A stretch of 64,000 nt of DNA from Timema cristinae (Eukaryota > Arthropoda > Insecta > Phasmatodea > Timematidae), in assembly GCA_039000515.1 (NCBI GenBank), contig JBCFYV010000012.1, positions 121,356,605 to 121,420,604 on the forward strand, in the 5' to 3' direction. Every line of letters starts with the position of its first letter. The stretch's first letter is position 1. Both the position numbers and the translations under genes were made by a program. The notes under the pieces were generated by a model. That model ran no database searches, had not been told where the DNA came from, and saw nothing but the letters and a program-made list of their open reading frames with translations. This document shows, one piece after another, positions 1-11,399 of the stretch.

Positions 1-369
1 TCACCAGTTCACGAACCACGTGCCATTAGCGGCGTTAAGTTGTCACTACTGATGGATGAGTTCCTTGTCCGGACTAACCGCACGTAGAAAGGAGGCAGGA
101 CAGTTTAAAGGAGGTGTACCCACATTTGCGCGGGAAAAAGACCCCCCCCCCCCCTCTTTGTGGGCACGTGGACCGAGACGTCATTCACGTCGGGTTTGAT
201 TTTCCTATGGGCGGTAAGTTTGAGTTCGAATCCCACTGAGTGTTCCTATGATTATCCCCCCCTCTCTCCCCCTGAATTGTTTTACATTTGCCCTTTACAA
301 AATTCGGGTATATTATTCAAGATTCTACCTTCATCATATGTACCCCATTATTATAATTAAATACGTACC

Positions 370-645
370 CCGGTCCGGCGCCTTAGTTCAGCTGTTAGCG
401 TGTCTGACTATTGAGCTAAGGGTCCCGTGTTAGATTACCGACACTGCCGACAAACTATTTATCAACACAGAGATTGAGGTTTCCTTCTCACAGTGATGAA
501 TTGATGGTCAGGGGTCTAGGTGTCGTGTCTGGTATGGATTTAAGTTAGTTAATAAGCGTGACGCTGATGTGTATATATATATATAATCAATCGATTTAGA
601 ATATGGCACGTTAAATACTTAAATAAAAATACGGACGGTTAGTAA
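370..645 (+). mobile_element. SINE family 1 (tRNA-like head)
   Basis: The A box resembles CCTTAGTTCAGCTGTTAGCG; the B box is degraded (TAGATTACCGA). The body has CACAGTGATGAATTGATGG and AAGTTAGTT, and it ends GTTAAATACTTAAATAAA. It matches 8697, 11684, 17367 and 3749 in order. Confidence 0.72.
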
Positions 646-835
646 TATGAAGTGCTAAAAAATAAACTAACTTATATTTGAGCTGGGGAAAATCTTCGTT
701 CTGCTGTGAAATAAATTTTTCCCAAGAATTTATTTTAAATTTATGAAATATTGTTTGGATAACATTTGGATAACATTTCCTTCGCCTTTTACTGCTCGTT
801 CGAGTTTGCTATATTTAATTACAGCGATTTAGTAA

Positions 836-1010
836 GAATTAGAAAGGTAGAATCTAGAGGTAATGCATCAGCACTTACAGGTAGGGAGATGGGAAATCTA
901 TCAGGAAAAAAAAACTCAATACACCCAGCCAGGATTCAAACGATGAGATGTCCGTCTCCGGCAAACCAAACTTAATGAGCTTGCCATTCAGTCTGCGCGC
1001 CCACACGTTT
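836..1010 (-). mobile_element. SINE family 4, decayed minus-strand fragment
   Basis: AATACACCCAGCCAGGATTC and the preceding AGGGAGATGGGAAATC match the middle of the 1808 copy in the same orientation. The boxes are weak. Confidence 0.45.
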
Positions 1011-1028
1011 GGTTTTTAAGTAACACGC

Positions 1029-1058
1029 AAACACACACAAACACACACACACACACAT
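1029..1058. repeat. (AC)n microsatellite
   Basis: An ACACAC run with two interruptions. Confidence 0.9.
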
Positions 1059-1540
1059 GTGCATGTTTATTAAACTCCCCGCAGTACTCGCATCATGTAT
1101 CTTTTCTAGTTTACTTGCCAGAAAACGCTGCGCGCTGCTATTTTGTTCGTAGAAATCACCAGTACATACTCTATTATTAAGAGCTCCACTGTGTGAGCAA
1201 CACGAGTACTATATATACCGTACCAAAGTTTCGGCCATTTGATTACAATAACATTATTTCTATTCCTAGCTCACTTTTATTAACGTAAACATTTAACTTT
1301 GATGTCTCTCCCCGAGATATTGTTCATCCGTGGATATATTTTATATACTTATTACCGCTAGATAGCGCAAGAGCATCCCGCCGACGCCGGACGTGACGAA
1401 ATATCAATCCATGGTTGTGACGTTTTTTTAGCCACTGTACTGTTGGCTAACGCCTTGGTTGTTTTCAGCAAGAAATGTGAGATGTGAGATTTGCCTTTTT
1501 ATTATTTTTTTTTTCAAAAATTTCCTAGCTATTAAAATGT

Positions 1541-1752
1541 TAACGACTGCACTTGAGATATCCCAAGTTTTAAAGTTTCTACCTCATTTTAATTTCCCCC
1601 GAGGACGTTAACACCAGAAACATTATCAGATGAGTTACAATAAAGTAATAACAGAGATTACAGTTCTCTTCTCACACTCACGTATAGACTACAGCGCTAG
1701 GTGGTTGAACTTGTCACTAACATCGGGTCTGCTGTAGACCAGATATGTTAGT
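1541..1752. repeat. dispersed 205-bp repeat, left copy
   Basis: AACACCAGAAACATTATCAG, TGAGTTACAATAAAGTAATA and TCACGTATAGACTACAGCGC also occur in order at 62272-62475. It has no coding capacity; identity is roughly 88% by eye. Confidence 0.85.
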
Positions 1753-1807
1753 ACTTAAATATTATAACCACATCCTTTACAAAGACGTAATTCATTGTAA
1801 TTTTATT

Positions 1808-1995
1808 TTAGTCACAAGGGACCACAGGTTAAGGATGAGTAATGTCGAATTTAGAGGAAGCCTACCCATATTTGCGTGGAGAGATAACGGAAAACCTCCC
1901 TCAATACACCCAAACGGGATTAGAACCTGATCTCTCCGTCATTGGCATTGCGAGATTGACGCCTCAGACCATTCGACCACCGGAGTGGGTGGGGG
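1808..1995 (-). mobile_element. SINE family 4, minus strand
   Basis: The reverse complement gives CGGTGGTCGAATGGTCTGAG (A box) and a B-box-like run, then GGTTTTCCGTTATCTCTCC and CGCAAATATGGGTAGGCTTC. Confidence 0.7.
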
Positions 1996-1999
1996 CTGA

Positions 2000-3167
2000 C
2001 CAAAAGTCAAGTTTTTGTACACACTCCATGTCCGTAAGAGATCAACTTGCCAGTAACAGCTTGATCTGTCCACAAAATCCTTATTGGTGAGTCCCAGATG
2101 TCATAGCGCTCCGTAGGAGCACCAATCCTATCCTTCCTCCCTTTCAGGAACAGAAAATGTTGTCACCCCCATTGAATACACCCTCCTCATCCTTACATCT
2201 TAAATTAGTCTTACTCTTCTTGCGTGCTTTCCGCATATTTACAATAAAAGGGGACATCTCAAGAAGAAACGTATCCGCGTCTGAGTGTTGGCCGGAGTTT
2301 GGCAAACCGTTTAGGAGGGGTGTTGGAAAATACTTCGGTATACTGGACCTGGTTTTGAACCCTGACATCCTCCAGACAGAATCATTCAAAATTGACATCA
2401 TAGCCCTTTGATGTGGGACCTTAACCTTTTGCAACTCGATGTACACATATTATGGCCACGTTGTTATTTTATGTTTGATTTCTTATATTATGTTTTATCT
2501 TTAAAAATGACCAATGCTCGTTGTAGCCAAATAGCTTACATATTAAAAGTAGTTTTCAAATTGTATTAAACAATTTTTTTTTGTTAGCTATATACAGATT
2601 TAAAAATAAATTTCTATGAAAAATATTTATCATATTATACCTTAGTTAATTTGGGCTGTTAAGGGTTAACATAGGCTAATCCCACTTCTGGAACCAAAAC
2701 ATACACACGAAATGGAGTGTATTTTGATCTCAGGGTTATTCCCGTTATATCTGACCACAAATCTGTTAACTACCCAACTAAATATGTTGCAATCATCACA
2801 ATCACCACCATATAGCTCAGTTATTATAGTCGCTTTTGTTTGTTATTCGCGCGCATGCGTAGTGCTTACGTCGGTGAGATCTCTACAACCAAGTTCGAAC
2901 ATCGTATATCTTATCTTCTTTTTATTTTTAACGATTTGTCAATATTGGTTCCAATCAAGTTTTAAGGATATGATAAATGTAATGTTTCGATATCAAAGAG
3001 GAGGATCATATCCGTTAGAGATTCTTTTACCTCGTTCCGGGTGGATGGAGAGGTCATCACAGACAGAAGAAGCGGTTGTTCGGATGGATCAAACACCAAC
3101 TAGACCAGCGAGTGACAGAATGAAGGACCGAGACCTGGTAAAAGCTTTTGATAGTGTTACCTGCAAG
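2000..3167. other. no gene recognised
   Basis: Frames of 84-169 codons exist on both strands (2144-2446 and 2712-3221), but they show no known motif, overlap a MITE or are shadows of each other. AT-rich from 2450 to 2650. Confidence 0.6.
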
Positions 3168-3712
3168 TCTCGGAAACTCACGGCCCAAACTGCACGTACA
3201 GCTTGTTTGAACCAAACTTAATACAATATCTTTATACAATTACAGCCGGAAAACTATGCTAATACCATTAAATTGTGTTCAAAGTTTCGGCGTACAGCGC
3301 CGGGAGAGCAAAGCTGTTCAATCATGCGTGTACAACAGGTTGCATAGAAGTTAGGCGCGCGACACTGCAAATGTAATAGTGGCAAGCACTTTCTGTGATA
3401 TAAGGCAGTTAATGATTACTTTCAGAACGTATCCGAATTTTTAGATGGACTGGAGTGTTGTTTACTATTAATTGTGGTATGTTCTGCTGCCGTTATACAA
3501 GATGTTGAGGTGCGTAGTACCGCCGCCTAACTCCTATGCAACCTGTTGTACACGCATGCTTGTACAGCTTTGCTCTCCAGGTGCTGTACGCTGAAACTTT
3601 GAACAAAATTTAATGGTATTAGCCTAGTTTTTCTGATGTAAGTGTTTAGGGATTTGGTATTACTTTTGGTTCAAACGAGTGCAGTTTGGGCCATGAGTTT
3701 CCGAACACCCTG
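3168..3712. mobile_element. MITE with terminal inverted repeats of about 190 bp
   Basis: The left arm 3168-3360 and the reverse complement of 3530-3712 match closely. Both contain GGAAACTCAYGGCCCAAACT, GCTAATACCATTAAATT, GAGAGCAAAGCTGT and CGTGTACAACAGGTTGCATA. The 170-bp centre is unique. No clear target duplication was found. Confidence 0.8.
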
Positions 3713-3748
3713 TATATTGTTGCATGCCTAACCATTACTAGTGACGTC

Positions 3749-3990
3749 TGACGCGTTAGCTCAGTCAGTAGCATGTCTAACTACTAAACAAAGTGTCCCA
3801 GGTTCTATCACCGGAATGGACGAAAATTTATCATTGTTAAAATATGGGTTTTCCCTTTCACGGTGATGAATTAACGACCGTGGGGCAGGTTGTTGTGTCT
3901 GTTCAAGATTTTAGTTGGTTTATATGTCACGTGCCGATACAATCAGTCGGTTCCGAAGGTGGACGTTAGATACCTCAAATAAAACAAATA
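3749..3990 (+). mobile_element. SINE family 1 copy
   Basis: A box GCGTTAGCTCAGTCAGTAGC, B box region AGGTTCTATCACCGG, body CACGGTGATGAATTAACGAC, end GTTAGATACCTCAAATAAAA. Confidence 0.8.
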
Positions 3991-4019
3991 ACAAAATTAT
4001 TGGACTGTAATGGGTCTAC

Positions 4020-4200
4020 TGGGTTGTATGTCCCGGCACGGAACAAAAAATTATAATTAAAATCTCCTTTTTTACATTGATGAGTTAATGGCAGGATGAC
4101 TTGATGCTGTGTGTGTTCTAGAATTAAGTTAGTTTGCAAGTCGTAGGACAGTATAATTAGTTTGTTCAAAAATACACGTTAAATATATCTAATCAATAAG
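4020..4200 (+). mobile_element. SINE family 1, 5'-truncated copy
   Basis: Only the body (GATGAGTTAATGGCAGGATG, TTAAGTTAGTTTGC) and 3' end (CGTTAAATATATCTAATCAA) remain; the tRNA-like boxes are missing. Confidence 0.6.
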
Positions 4201-4244
4201 ATTCATTCTGACTAAAATAAAAACACCAGATTCTCCCTTAGACT

Positions 4245-4345
4245 TGTCCATGACGTCCAAGGCGTCTGACTTGCAATATATTCTATAGTTGATAACGGCT
4301 AGGACGAGATTCGAATCTAGGTTCGGGTCCCCTAAACGGGGTATT
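4245..4345 (+). mobile_element. tRNA-like fragment
   Basis: GACGAGATTCGAATCTAGGT is B-box-like, and CCAAGGCGTCTGACTTGCAA resembles an anticodon-arm region. The A box is not clear, so this is a weak SINE or tRNA relic. Confidence 0.35.
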
Positions 4346-4394
4346 CCACCTATGATGTGATTTATTACTGTGTTTTTTCCAAACAGTTTTTACA

Positions 4395-4397
<3 letters not shown>

Positions 4398-4430
<33 letters not shown>
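4398..4430. repeat. (TG)n microsatellite
   Basis: About 16 TG units. Confidence 0.95.
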
Positions 4431-4432
<2 letters not shown>

Positions 4433-4934
4433 GCGCCGCGCATTTTCTATGATCGCCCTCCTTGGTTAAAATCAGTACATAATTTATTGATGGAGGAGTC
4501 TCGTTATAAGTTTTAATGGGATCTTAAGCTCTAGTAGCCATGAACTTAAGGCCAGAGAGTTGATCTAAGTGGTAACTTCCTCGTCAACATTTGAGTCTTA
4601 GCGTCTTGGACCACTCGCTGATATTTAAAAGCTGATACCCTTTACGTACACTTTATAATCACATGGCTATTTATAAACTGACTTATCTAAGGTAGTATGC
4701 CGACACTAGCGCCTGTGGCCAATCCCGGCTCTAAGGACACTGAGCACACAATACCCGATATGCTGTGGCTTGTTTTGCAGTTCTTTTCCCAGGTGTATAC
4801 TTGAGGCATTGGTTAGAATAAACCCTCCTCGACCTAACGTTCTTAGCTTGTATTTCAAGTCACTGATATCCTTTGACCAGCCTTCGTGCGTGCCAAGAGG
4901 AAATGTCAAATCCGTCCCCAAGGCGGATGATACC

Positions 4935-5218
4935 ATGACTGACGGGAGTCACCTCTATCAGACGCTGCTGAGCATATTCGAGTGTCCCGTGTGTCTGGAG
5001 TACATCGTACCACCTCTGACGGGCTGCGAGAACGGTCATTACGTGTGCGACAGCTGCAGGCCTCGTCTCCGGTGCTGCCCTCTATGTAGAGGGCCCATAG
5101 GCGAATCCCGGAACTACAGGCTCGAGGCCTTAGCCCAAGAACTCAAGTACCCCTGCAGGAACACAGAGAGAGGATGTTCTCAACGACTTGTAGCTGGCAA
5201 GGTCAATCGGCACGAGAG
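4935..5218 (+). CDS. sina-like exon 1 (RING and first zinc finger)
   Basis: Starts at ATG 4935. Ends with AG before donor GTAGGT at 5219, leaving a split Arg codon that the first base of exon 2 completes. It encodes the RING and the PCRNTERGC finger start. A pyrimidine-rich AG at about 4788 suggests a 5' UTR intron may end just upstream. Confidence 0.87.
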
Positions 5219-7750
5219 GTAGGTACTAGTTGGTCTGGTCTCTGCTGCTGCCATCTGTGTAGTGGAGTGCAGCAACTACACGCTTTAGGAACATAGAAAG
5301 AGAAACTGGTAAGGTTGATCAACACGTGAGGTTGATTTGTGGTGTTAAGGGGGGTTCCAAGCAAATAAACAAGAAAGTTCCTAGAGAGAGGAGGGGAAAC
5401 TTTATAAAACAATTTTTATAAAGTCATGAAAATAGTTAATAAATATTTGATAATTTACCATAATTATTTTTTAAGCTCGAGAATGTCCATGATATTAATG
5501 TTAATCTGTCTTTAAAGGTCGTGCAACTACCGGCTCTACCACTGCCCCTTGCGTCACGTGACACGCTGCGGGTGGACGGGCGTCAAGGGGAAGGTGTGCT
5601 CGCACATGAGCGGCTCGCACGAGTGTGAGTGCGGAGAAGGTGGTGTCCGGAGACAGATGAGGGGTGGGAGGCTGGGGAGTGTCGGAGGGATGCGTCTGGT
5701 GGGGTATCAGGAGGAGATGTTCCTGTGCACCTCCTTCCTGTCGCTCTCCCTGTCCAGGTTCATCGTCATCGTGCAGTTCATCGGCGCTAGGGAGGTGCGG
5801 GCTCATGTGACTTGATACACACTGGGTGGGGGTCTCTAGGGGACTACTGTCTGAACACTGGCTGACTGGGGTCTCCAGGGGGCTACTGTCTGAACACTGG
5901 CTGACTGGGGGTCTCCAGGGGGCTACTGTCTGAGCACTGGCAGACTGGGGGTCTCCAGGAGGCTACTGTCTGAACACTGGCTGACTGGGGGTCTCCAGGG
6001 GGCTACTGTCTGAACACTGGCTGACTGGGGGTCTCCAGGAGGCTACTGTTGAAACACTGGCTGACTGGGGTCTCCAGGGGGCTACTGTCTGAACACTGGC
6101 TGACTGGGGGTCTCCAGGGGACTACTGTCTGAACACTGGCTGACTGGGGTCTCCAGGGGGCTACTGTCTGAACACTGGCTGACTGGGGTCTCCAGGGGAC
6201 TACTGTCTGAACACTGGCTGACTGGGGGTCTCCAGGAGGCTACTGTCTGAACACTGGCTGACTGGGGGTCTCCAGGAGGCTACTGTTGAAACACTGGCTG
6301 ACTGGGGTCTCCAGGGGGCTACTGTCTGAACACTGGCTGACTGGGGGTCTTCAGGGGGCTACTGTCTGAACACTGGCTGACTGGGGGTCTCCAGGGGGCT
6401 AATGTCTGAACACTGGTTGACTGGGGTCTCCAGGGGGCTACTGTCTGAACACTGGGTGACTGGGGGTCTCCAGGAGGCTACTGTTGAAACACTGGCTGAC
6501 TGGGGTCTCCAGGGGGCTACTGTCTGAACACTGGCTGACTGGGGGTCTCCAGGGGGCTATTGTCTGAACACTGGGTGACTGGGGTCTCCAGGGGGCTACT
6601 GTCTGAACACTGGCTGACTGGGGGTCTCCAGGAGGCTACTGTTGAAACACTGGCTGACTGGGGTCTCCAGGGGACTACTGTCTGAACACTGGCTGACTGG
6701 GGGTCTCCAGGGGGCTACTGTCTGAACACTGGCTGACTGGGGTCTCTAGGAGGCTACTGTCTGAACACTGGCTGACTGGGGGTCTCCAGGGGGCTACTGT
6801 CTGAACACTGGGTGACTGGGGTCTCCAGGGGGCTACTGTCTGAACACTGGCTGACTGGGGTCTCCAGGGGGCTACTGTCTGAACACTGGCTGACTGGGGT
6901 CTCCAGGGGACTACTGTCTGAACACTGGGTGACTGGGGTCTCCAGGGAGCTACTGTCTGAACACTGGCTGACTGGGGTCTCCAGGAGGCTACTGTTGAAA
7001 CACTGGCTGACTGGGGGTCTTCAGGGGGCTACTGTCTGAACACTGCTGACTGGGTCTCCAGGGGGCTACTGTCTGAACACTGGCTGACTGGGGGTCTTCA
7101 GGGGGCTACTGTTGAAACACTGGGTGACTGGGGTCTCCAGGAGGCTACTGTTGAAACACTGGCTGACTGGTGACCTTAAAGGGAAACAAGGTCCACACGA
7201 CACTAGAGTCAGGAGATCCCAGGTGATAGTCTCTCTAATATCTTTCTCTCAGGTAGCAGGGAGGTTCCTCTACACTGTCCGGTTCAGCACCAAGGATGGA
7301 AAGGACATTTTGCTGAGGACGGCGACGGTCACCTCTCTAGACCTTGAGGAGACCTGCCTGACCGGGGACTTTGTCGGGATGGACTTACGGGAGTTCCGAG
7401 GGCTGGTGGGGCCTGGGAACGAGGGGCTAGGGTTGGTTTTCAAGGTCGACGTGCTGAGGTGCTACAACCCTCTTGGCCGGTCTCTGGCGCAGTCGTACGA
7501 TGTAGCTGGTGGACCTCAAGGGTCGTATGGTGGACCTCAAGGGTCGTCTGGTGGACTTCGAAAATCTTCTGGTGTACCCCAATCATCGTATGGTGAACGT
7601 CAAGGGTCGTACGGTGGATCTCATTCATCGTCAGGTGGACCTCAAGGGTCGTATGGCGGACTTCAAGGGTCGTCTGGTGGATCTCAATCATCGTCTGGTG
7701 GACTTCAAGGGTCTTCAGGTGGACTTCGAGGATCTTCTGGTGTACCCTAA
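4935..7750 (+). CDS. SIAH/seven-in-absentia-like RING E3 ubiquitin ligase, three exons, complete
   Basis: Joining 4935-5218, 5518-5794 and 7253-7750 gives 1,059 nt and 352 residues. The start ATG at 4935 has a good context (ACC before ATG) and lies 12 codons ahead of the RING. Residues about 16-52 form a C3HC4 RING beginning ECPVCLEY and ending RCCPLCRGP, followed by the SIAH-type zinc-finger region (PCRNTERGC, then HERSCNYRLYHCP across the first splice). The substrate-binding beta-sandwich follows (FIVIVQFIGARE, then VAGRFLYTVRF and GLGLVFKVDV). Family members transfer ubiquitin to substrates as dimers, in cytosol and nucleus. SIAH proteins are usually about 280 residues. This one has about 80 extra C-terminal residues rich in Gly, Ser and Gln. 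The residues between the zinc fingers and the sandwich (CGEGGVRRQMRG onward) fit SIAH poorly and may contain unrecognised intron. It is a divergent sina-like paralogue rather than the conserved SIAH1 orthologue; 5' UTR exons are not resolved. Confidence 0.87.
5518..5794 (+). CDS. sina-like exon 2 (second zinc finger and start of substrate-binding domain)
   Basis: Acceptor TTTAAAG ends at 5517. The frame runs open from SCNYRLYHCPLRH through MFLCTSFLSLSLSRF to IGARE. Donor GTGCGG lies at 5795, phase 0. A donor-like GTGAGT at about 5623 could shorten the exon, but the downstream residues EMFLCTSF and IVIVQFIG match the start of the SIAH sandwich, so I kept the longer exon. Confidence 0.75.
5825..7170 (+). 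repeat. 39/40-bp minisatellite filling sina-like intron 2
   Basis: About 34 tandem copies of a unit built around CTGACTGGGG-TCTCCAGG and GGCTACTGTCTGAACACTGG. Copies vary mainly by four or five Gs and by GGGGG/GGAGG. The array occupies almost all of the 1,458-bp intron, leaving about 30 bp at the donor side and 80 bp at the acceptor side. The open frames across it are a consequence of the repeat. Confidence 0.95.
7253..7750 (+). CDS. sina-like exon 3 (rest of substrate-binding domain and Gly/Ser tail)
   Basis: Acceptor TTTCTCTCAG ends at 7252 and the phase matches exon 2. VAGRFLYTVRF through VFKVDVLRC completes the SIAH beta-sandwich. From about 7505 the exon becomes about ten copies of a 24-bp unit encoding variants of GGPQGSYG, ending at TAA 7748-7750. 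Confidence 0.87.
   Translation, partial: VAGRFLYTVRFSTKDGKDILLRTATVTSLDLEETCLTGDFVGMDLREFRGLVGPGNEGLGLVFKVDVLRCYNPLGRSLAQSYDVAGGPQGSYGGPQGSSGGLRKSSGVPQSSYGERQGSYGGSHSSSGGPQGSYGGLQGSSGGSQSSSGGLQGSSGGLRGSSGVP
7503..7750 (+). repeat. coding 24-bp tandem repeat (C-terminal tail of the sina-like protein)
   Basis: Units of 24 bp resembling GGTGGACCTCAAGGGTCGTA plus four bases encode eight-residue repeats such as GGPQGSYG and GGLQGSSG. The unit keeps the reading frame. Two other frames are also open for most of the length; these are shadows. Confidence 0.85.
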
Positions 7751-7871
7751 GAATCCTCTCACATGTGAAGATCACTCCAAATCGCTTCTAGAGGCATCCG
7801 AATTTTTAAAAAATCTGCTAAGCACTTATTAAAATAGTTTCTAGAGGCATTCAATTTTCCGAAATTTGCCG

Positions 7872-7877
7872 AATAAA
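7872..7877 (+). promoter_or_regulatory. candidate polyadenylation signal AATAAA of the sina-like gene
   Basis: AATAAA lies 122 bases after the stop codon, in an AT-rich 3' flank. The placement is right for a short 3' UTR, but the motif is common in this AT-rich DNA. Confidence 0.4.
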
Positions 7878-7984
7878 GACAACTCCAAATAGCGTCTAGG
7901 AGTATTTAAATTAAAAAAAAACACAACTGTATTCTAAATAGCTTTTAAAAGAATATAATTTTCAAAATTTCTCCAAACGAGGCC

Positions 7985-8058
7985 CCATCATCCGCAGTCT
8001 AGTCTCTTGTGAGAGTAGCGCTTTAGACCATGCGGCCAGAGAAGTGGGTGAGAGCTAT
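7985..8058 (-). mobile_element. SINE family 4, head fragment, minus strand
   Basis: CAGTCTAGTCTCTTGTGAGA, GCGCTTTAGACCATGCGGCC and GAAGTGGGTGA match the reversed head of copies at 44940 and 62050. Confidence 0.55.
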
Positions 8059-8696
8059 GTTGATGGACAAATCACAACACGAATCATTCTGAGGATACAG
8101 GTGTACAGTCTTGATCGTTTCAAGGTCTTAACATCCTCTTTTCACGGAGGTAGGTTATTTTATCAGAAGCGGGGAAAAGAGTGCTTTTAACCTCACGAGT
8201 GAGAGTCTTTTAGTCATCATTGTTGACAGCTGTTTTTCTCGATAACTTCCTGTGATCCTAGAAACATGCTTACGACCCTCATTTGGGTTGCGACCATAAG
8301 TTTGAGAACCACTGGTTTATAAGATAAGACCATAGTGTAATCCGTCAAGGTAAGACTGCTTGCTACCTTTCAGAATGAACGGATTAGACAACACAATAGT
8401 TGTATCTGTAAGCTATATTTATTTATTATATATGTTTGGAGGAATATATATTTTATTAGAGCTCAAGCTTACACCTTATTTTTTTATTACTATTTTAAAT
8501 CAATGCTACGATAAATTAACAATCAAAATACATTATCTCCTTGAGCAGAGCTCAAATGGAAATCTTACACACTTAATTTAATTTTTTTTTAAATCTAATG
8601 GTGGACGTTGCTGTTGAATTAGCTGTACAATACAAGGCTATTTGGTATTTGGGAACATTTTATTTTAACAGAAGGCTATTAAATTAAATAAACAAT

Positions 8697-8885
8697 CCGA
8701 CACCTTAGCTCAGTCGGTAGCGTGTCTGACTGCTGAGGGAAGGGTCTCGAGCTCGATCCCAGGGATGGCCGAAAAGGTATCATTGGTGAAATGTGGGTTT
8801 ATACTTTCACGGTGATGAACTAACGGCAGGGGACTGGATGTTGTGTCTCTCCTGGTCTTAAGCTATATTATAAGGCATATGAAGT
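8697..8885 (+). mobile_element. SINE family 1 copy
   Basis: Has CCTTAGCTCAGTCGGTAGCG (A box), GAGCTCGATCCCAG (B box) and CACGGTGATGAACTAACGGC. The 3' end after TCTTAAGC is lost. Confidence 0.82.
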
Positions 8886-8889
8886 TATG

Positions 8890-9659
8890 ACAGGTCTAGC
8901 AAGCAGGTAGTGGAAAATATATAGTTTCAATAAAAAACTGACCTAGGCCACAGGATGGAAACGTAATGGATGTAAAAAGTAAAAGTTAAATAAACAGTGA
9001 ATGGGCGTCTATAACATGTACATAGTAATAACTATAAGTCAATAAGGGTATCTAATTTTATAAGAATTTATCGCAAATTGCCATTTTTAAATTAAATTGT
9101 TGTATATTATATTATTTAGAAGACAATGAATATACTTAATAAATTTAATAAAGGTTTGATCAATATTTTGTTACTAGAGTTTTGTAATTTATTAAGCTAG
9201 TTAATTTATTGTTTGACTACACTTTGTAGTCTAGAATATATAATATTGATAATTTAATTTAAATTGTATTTATAATCAGTTAAAATAAAAATTATTTGGA
9301 GAAAAGAAAGTCCCATATACCTTATCTATTTATTTAATTAAAATAGATTTAAGTTTCGTTTTAAAAACGCGTTCTTTTTAGTCGAGTAGTTGTAGGTGGT
9401 GGTTGTGCGATTGGTAGCCTGCCAGGCCCCCCCCCCCCCGCCCGTATTCTGTTCTAATTGAATTAGGTACAAATTCTCAGCATGTTTACTAAAAATAGTA
9501 AATAGATTATTTTTAAAATATTGATTACGTTTTATTATTGAATTAAAAAAAAACATATAGCCTAATTTTGTACATTTTAACTATACTGTTCTGGACCACT
9601 TTCATATATTCAAAAAGTCCTGGATGAAGTGAATTTTTATTTAAAGAACTGTATGTAAA
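8890..9659. other. AT-rich intergenic stretch, nothing recognised
   Basis: Very AT-rich with homopolymers and a poly-C run at 9428. No splice-supported coding sequence. Confidence 0.7.
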
Positions 9660-10345
9660 ATATTCTTTTAATACTTCATCCATAGAAAATCACGAGGTTT
9701 TAGAAATAACTTCAATACACTACGTTTTAAAACTTCTTTTTTTAAGATCAACTCCGTTGTATTAGACAAATCATGTGACACGCTGGCTCCCTCTACCCAA
9801 TAGGAAGCCAGCCTTGACAACATCAGGTTACCAGGACTCTTTCTATTGGTTGGTTTTAACACTGGTGACAAGGGGTCCAAGAAGCAAGGGGCAGGTCATA
9901 TATAAGCAGCTTATGCGTATAAATCCACAGCAGTAGCATAACTATATGCAGTTCGATTCATCACGCAGCTAGTTAATACTGTTCCAGTAATATATCAGAA
10001 AAACAGTAGTAGTAACATTAAAACAATACAGCACACAGTACTCAGAATGCGGAACATGTAACATCACAGAAAAACAATCCATAGATTAACAAGAACTGTA
10101 TCATTTTATATCATATCTTCAGTACCGGAGGTGTAATCATTTAAATAAATCTTGTGCAACATCAAAAGTCTTGCTCCTTTCATATGAATAAGTATCACAT
10201 ATAATCAGGTAACATTACCGTGTAACAAGTACGTATTAAGCATACACGCAACGTCATCATCATAAAACCCAGATATGAATATAAATAGTGCTCAGTCGCA
10301 GGGCAAAATATCAAATAAAATTCCATATCATAATAATTGGCGCCC
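9660..10345 (+). mobile_element. candidate solo or broken LTR with primer-binding site
   Basis: TCATATATAAGCAGC at 9897 looks like a core promoter, AATAAA occurs at 10145, and TGGCGCCCAATTGCGGGAC at 10339 resembles a Lys-type primer-binding site that follows 5' LTRs of Gypsy-like elements. The left border and a second LTR were not found and no gag/pol follows. Tentative. Confidence 0.3.
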
Positions 10346-10877
10346 AATTGCGGGACATCATTAGTATATAAATTCGTTATTATCATACATGGTCAATTTA
10401 AATGTTTGTTTTCAACATAAAATTAATGGTAGTAATTTATATTTTGTACACCAGTGATATATGATATTAGTGTAAATGGTACATTAGAAATAAATACATA
10501 TTAATAATTACTATTGTGTATTTTTCAATGGACTAAAATAAGAGATGGCCAAGTTAAGATCTAATACCACTCTTTTTATCTTATATAATATTCAAGGATT
10601 ACGGATAGGTTGTTAAATACTTCTTAGTTTTACACGTCTACCATGACCTATTCCTCTTGTTTTCTAAACAAAATCAGCATCGATAGTTCCTCGACTAGAC
10701 TTATTACTCATAGATTACGCCATTCTCCCGAGACGATTACAACTAAATTTATTATCTCTGTAAATGTAACGTCTTTTGAGGAGAACAGTGTGTGCTGCGT
10801 GTTGCGTGCGTGTTGATCGTAGATTTGACCTGTGGGGAAGTTGTTTATTTACAAGACATTTAATCATATAGATACAC

Positions 10878-11292
10878 TAAAGTCGCGATTATCCGGCCTT
10901 CTATTATCCGGCCCTGGTCTCGGTGTTAACAAGTGCGTTTTAAACTAAACAAACCTATACATATCCAACATTTACTAAATTTAAAATGTAACCCATTTGA
11001 CGCTCTATCTTCACTTGTTCCTATTTTGTAGCCGTTTCATTTACAAAATAAAGTACCCTATAATAAATATTATAAAAATCTCTTTTTTCTTTAATTCTTG
11101 CTGTCCCCCTACAATTACCGTTTTCCTATTTTACATCGAAATAAGCAAAATGGGCAAATTCTATTGAAAACAAAGTTAAATGCTCTGTGTTTTTTTTTTA
11201 AAGTAGGCAAAGCCACACTGAAAATTATTCACACCCGGATTCCATTTTATCCGGCCCGGAATGCTCCACTTTAGGACGGAGAATCGCGACTC
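10878..11292. mobile_element. candidate pogo/Tigger-like MITE
   Basis: The left end AAGTCGCGATTATCCGGCC and the right end (minus strand) GAGTCGCGATTCTCCGTCC match in 16 of 19 positions. The ATTATCCGGC motif is typical of pogo/Tigger ends. A microsatellite begins at its right edge. Confidence 0.6.
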
Positions 11293-11295
11293 GTG

Positions 11296-11354
11296 TGTGT
11301 GTGTGTATATATATGTGTATGTGTATATATATTATATATATGTATGTATATATG

Positions 11355-11399
<45 letters not shown>

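Noticed and set aside
2144..2446. 100-codon minus-strand frame and overlapping 84-codon plus frame
   Set aside because: No motif was recognised and both strands are open over the same DNA. It could be a transposon relic but there is no support.
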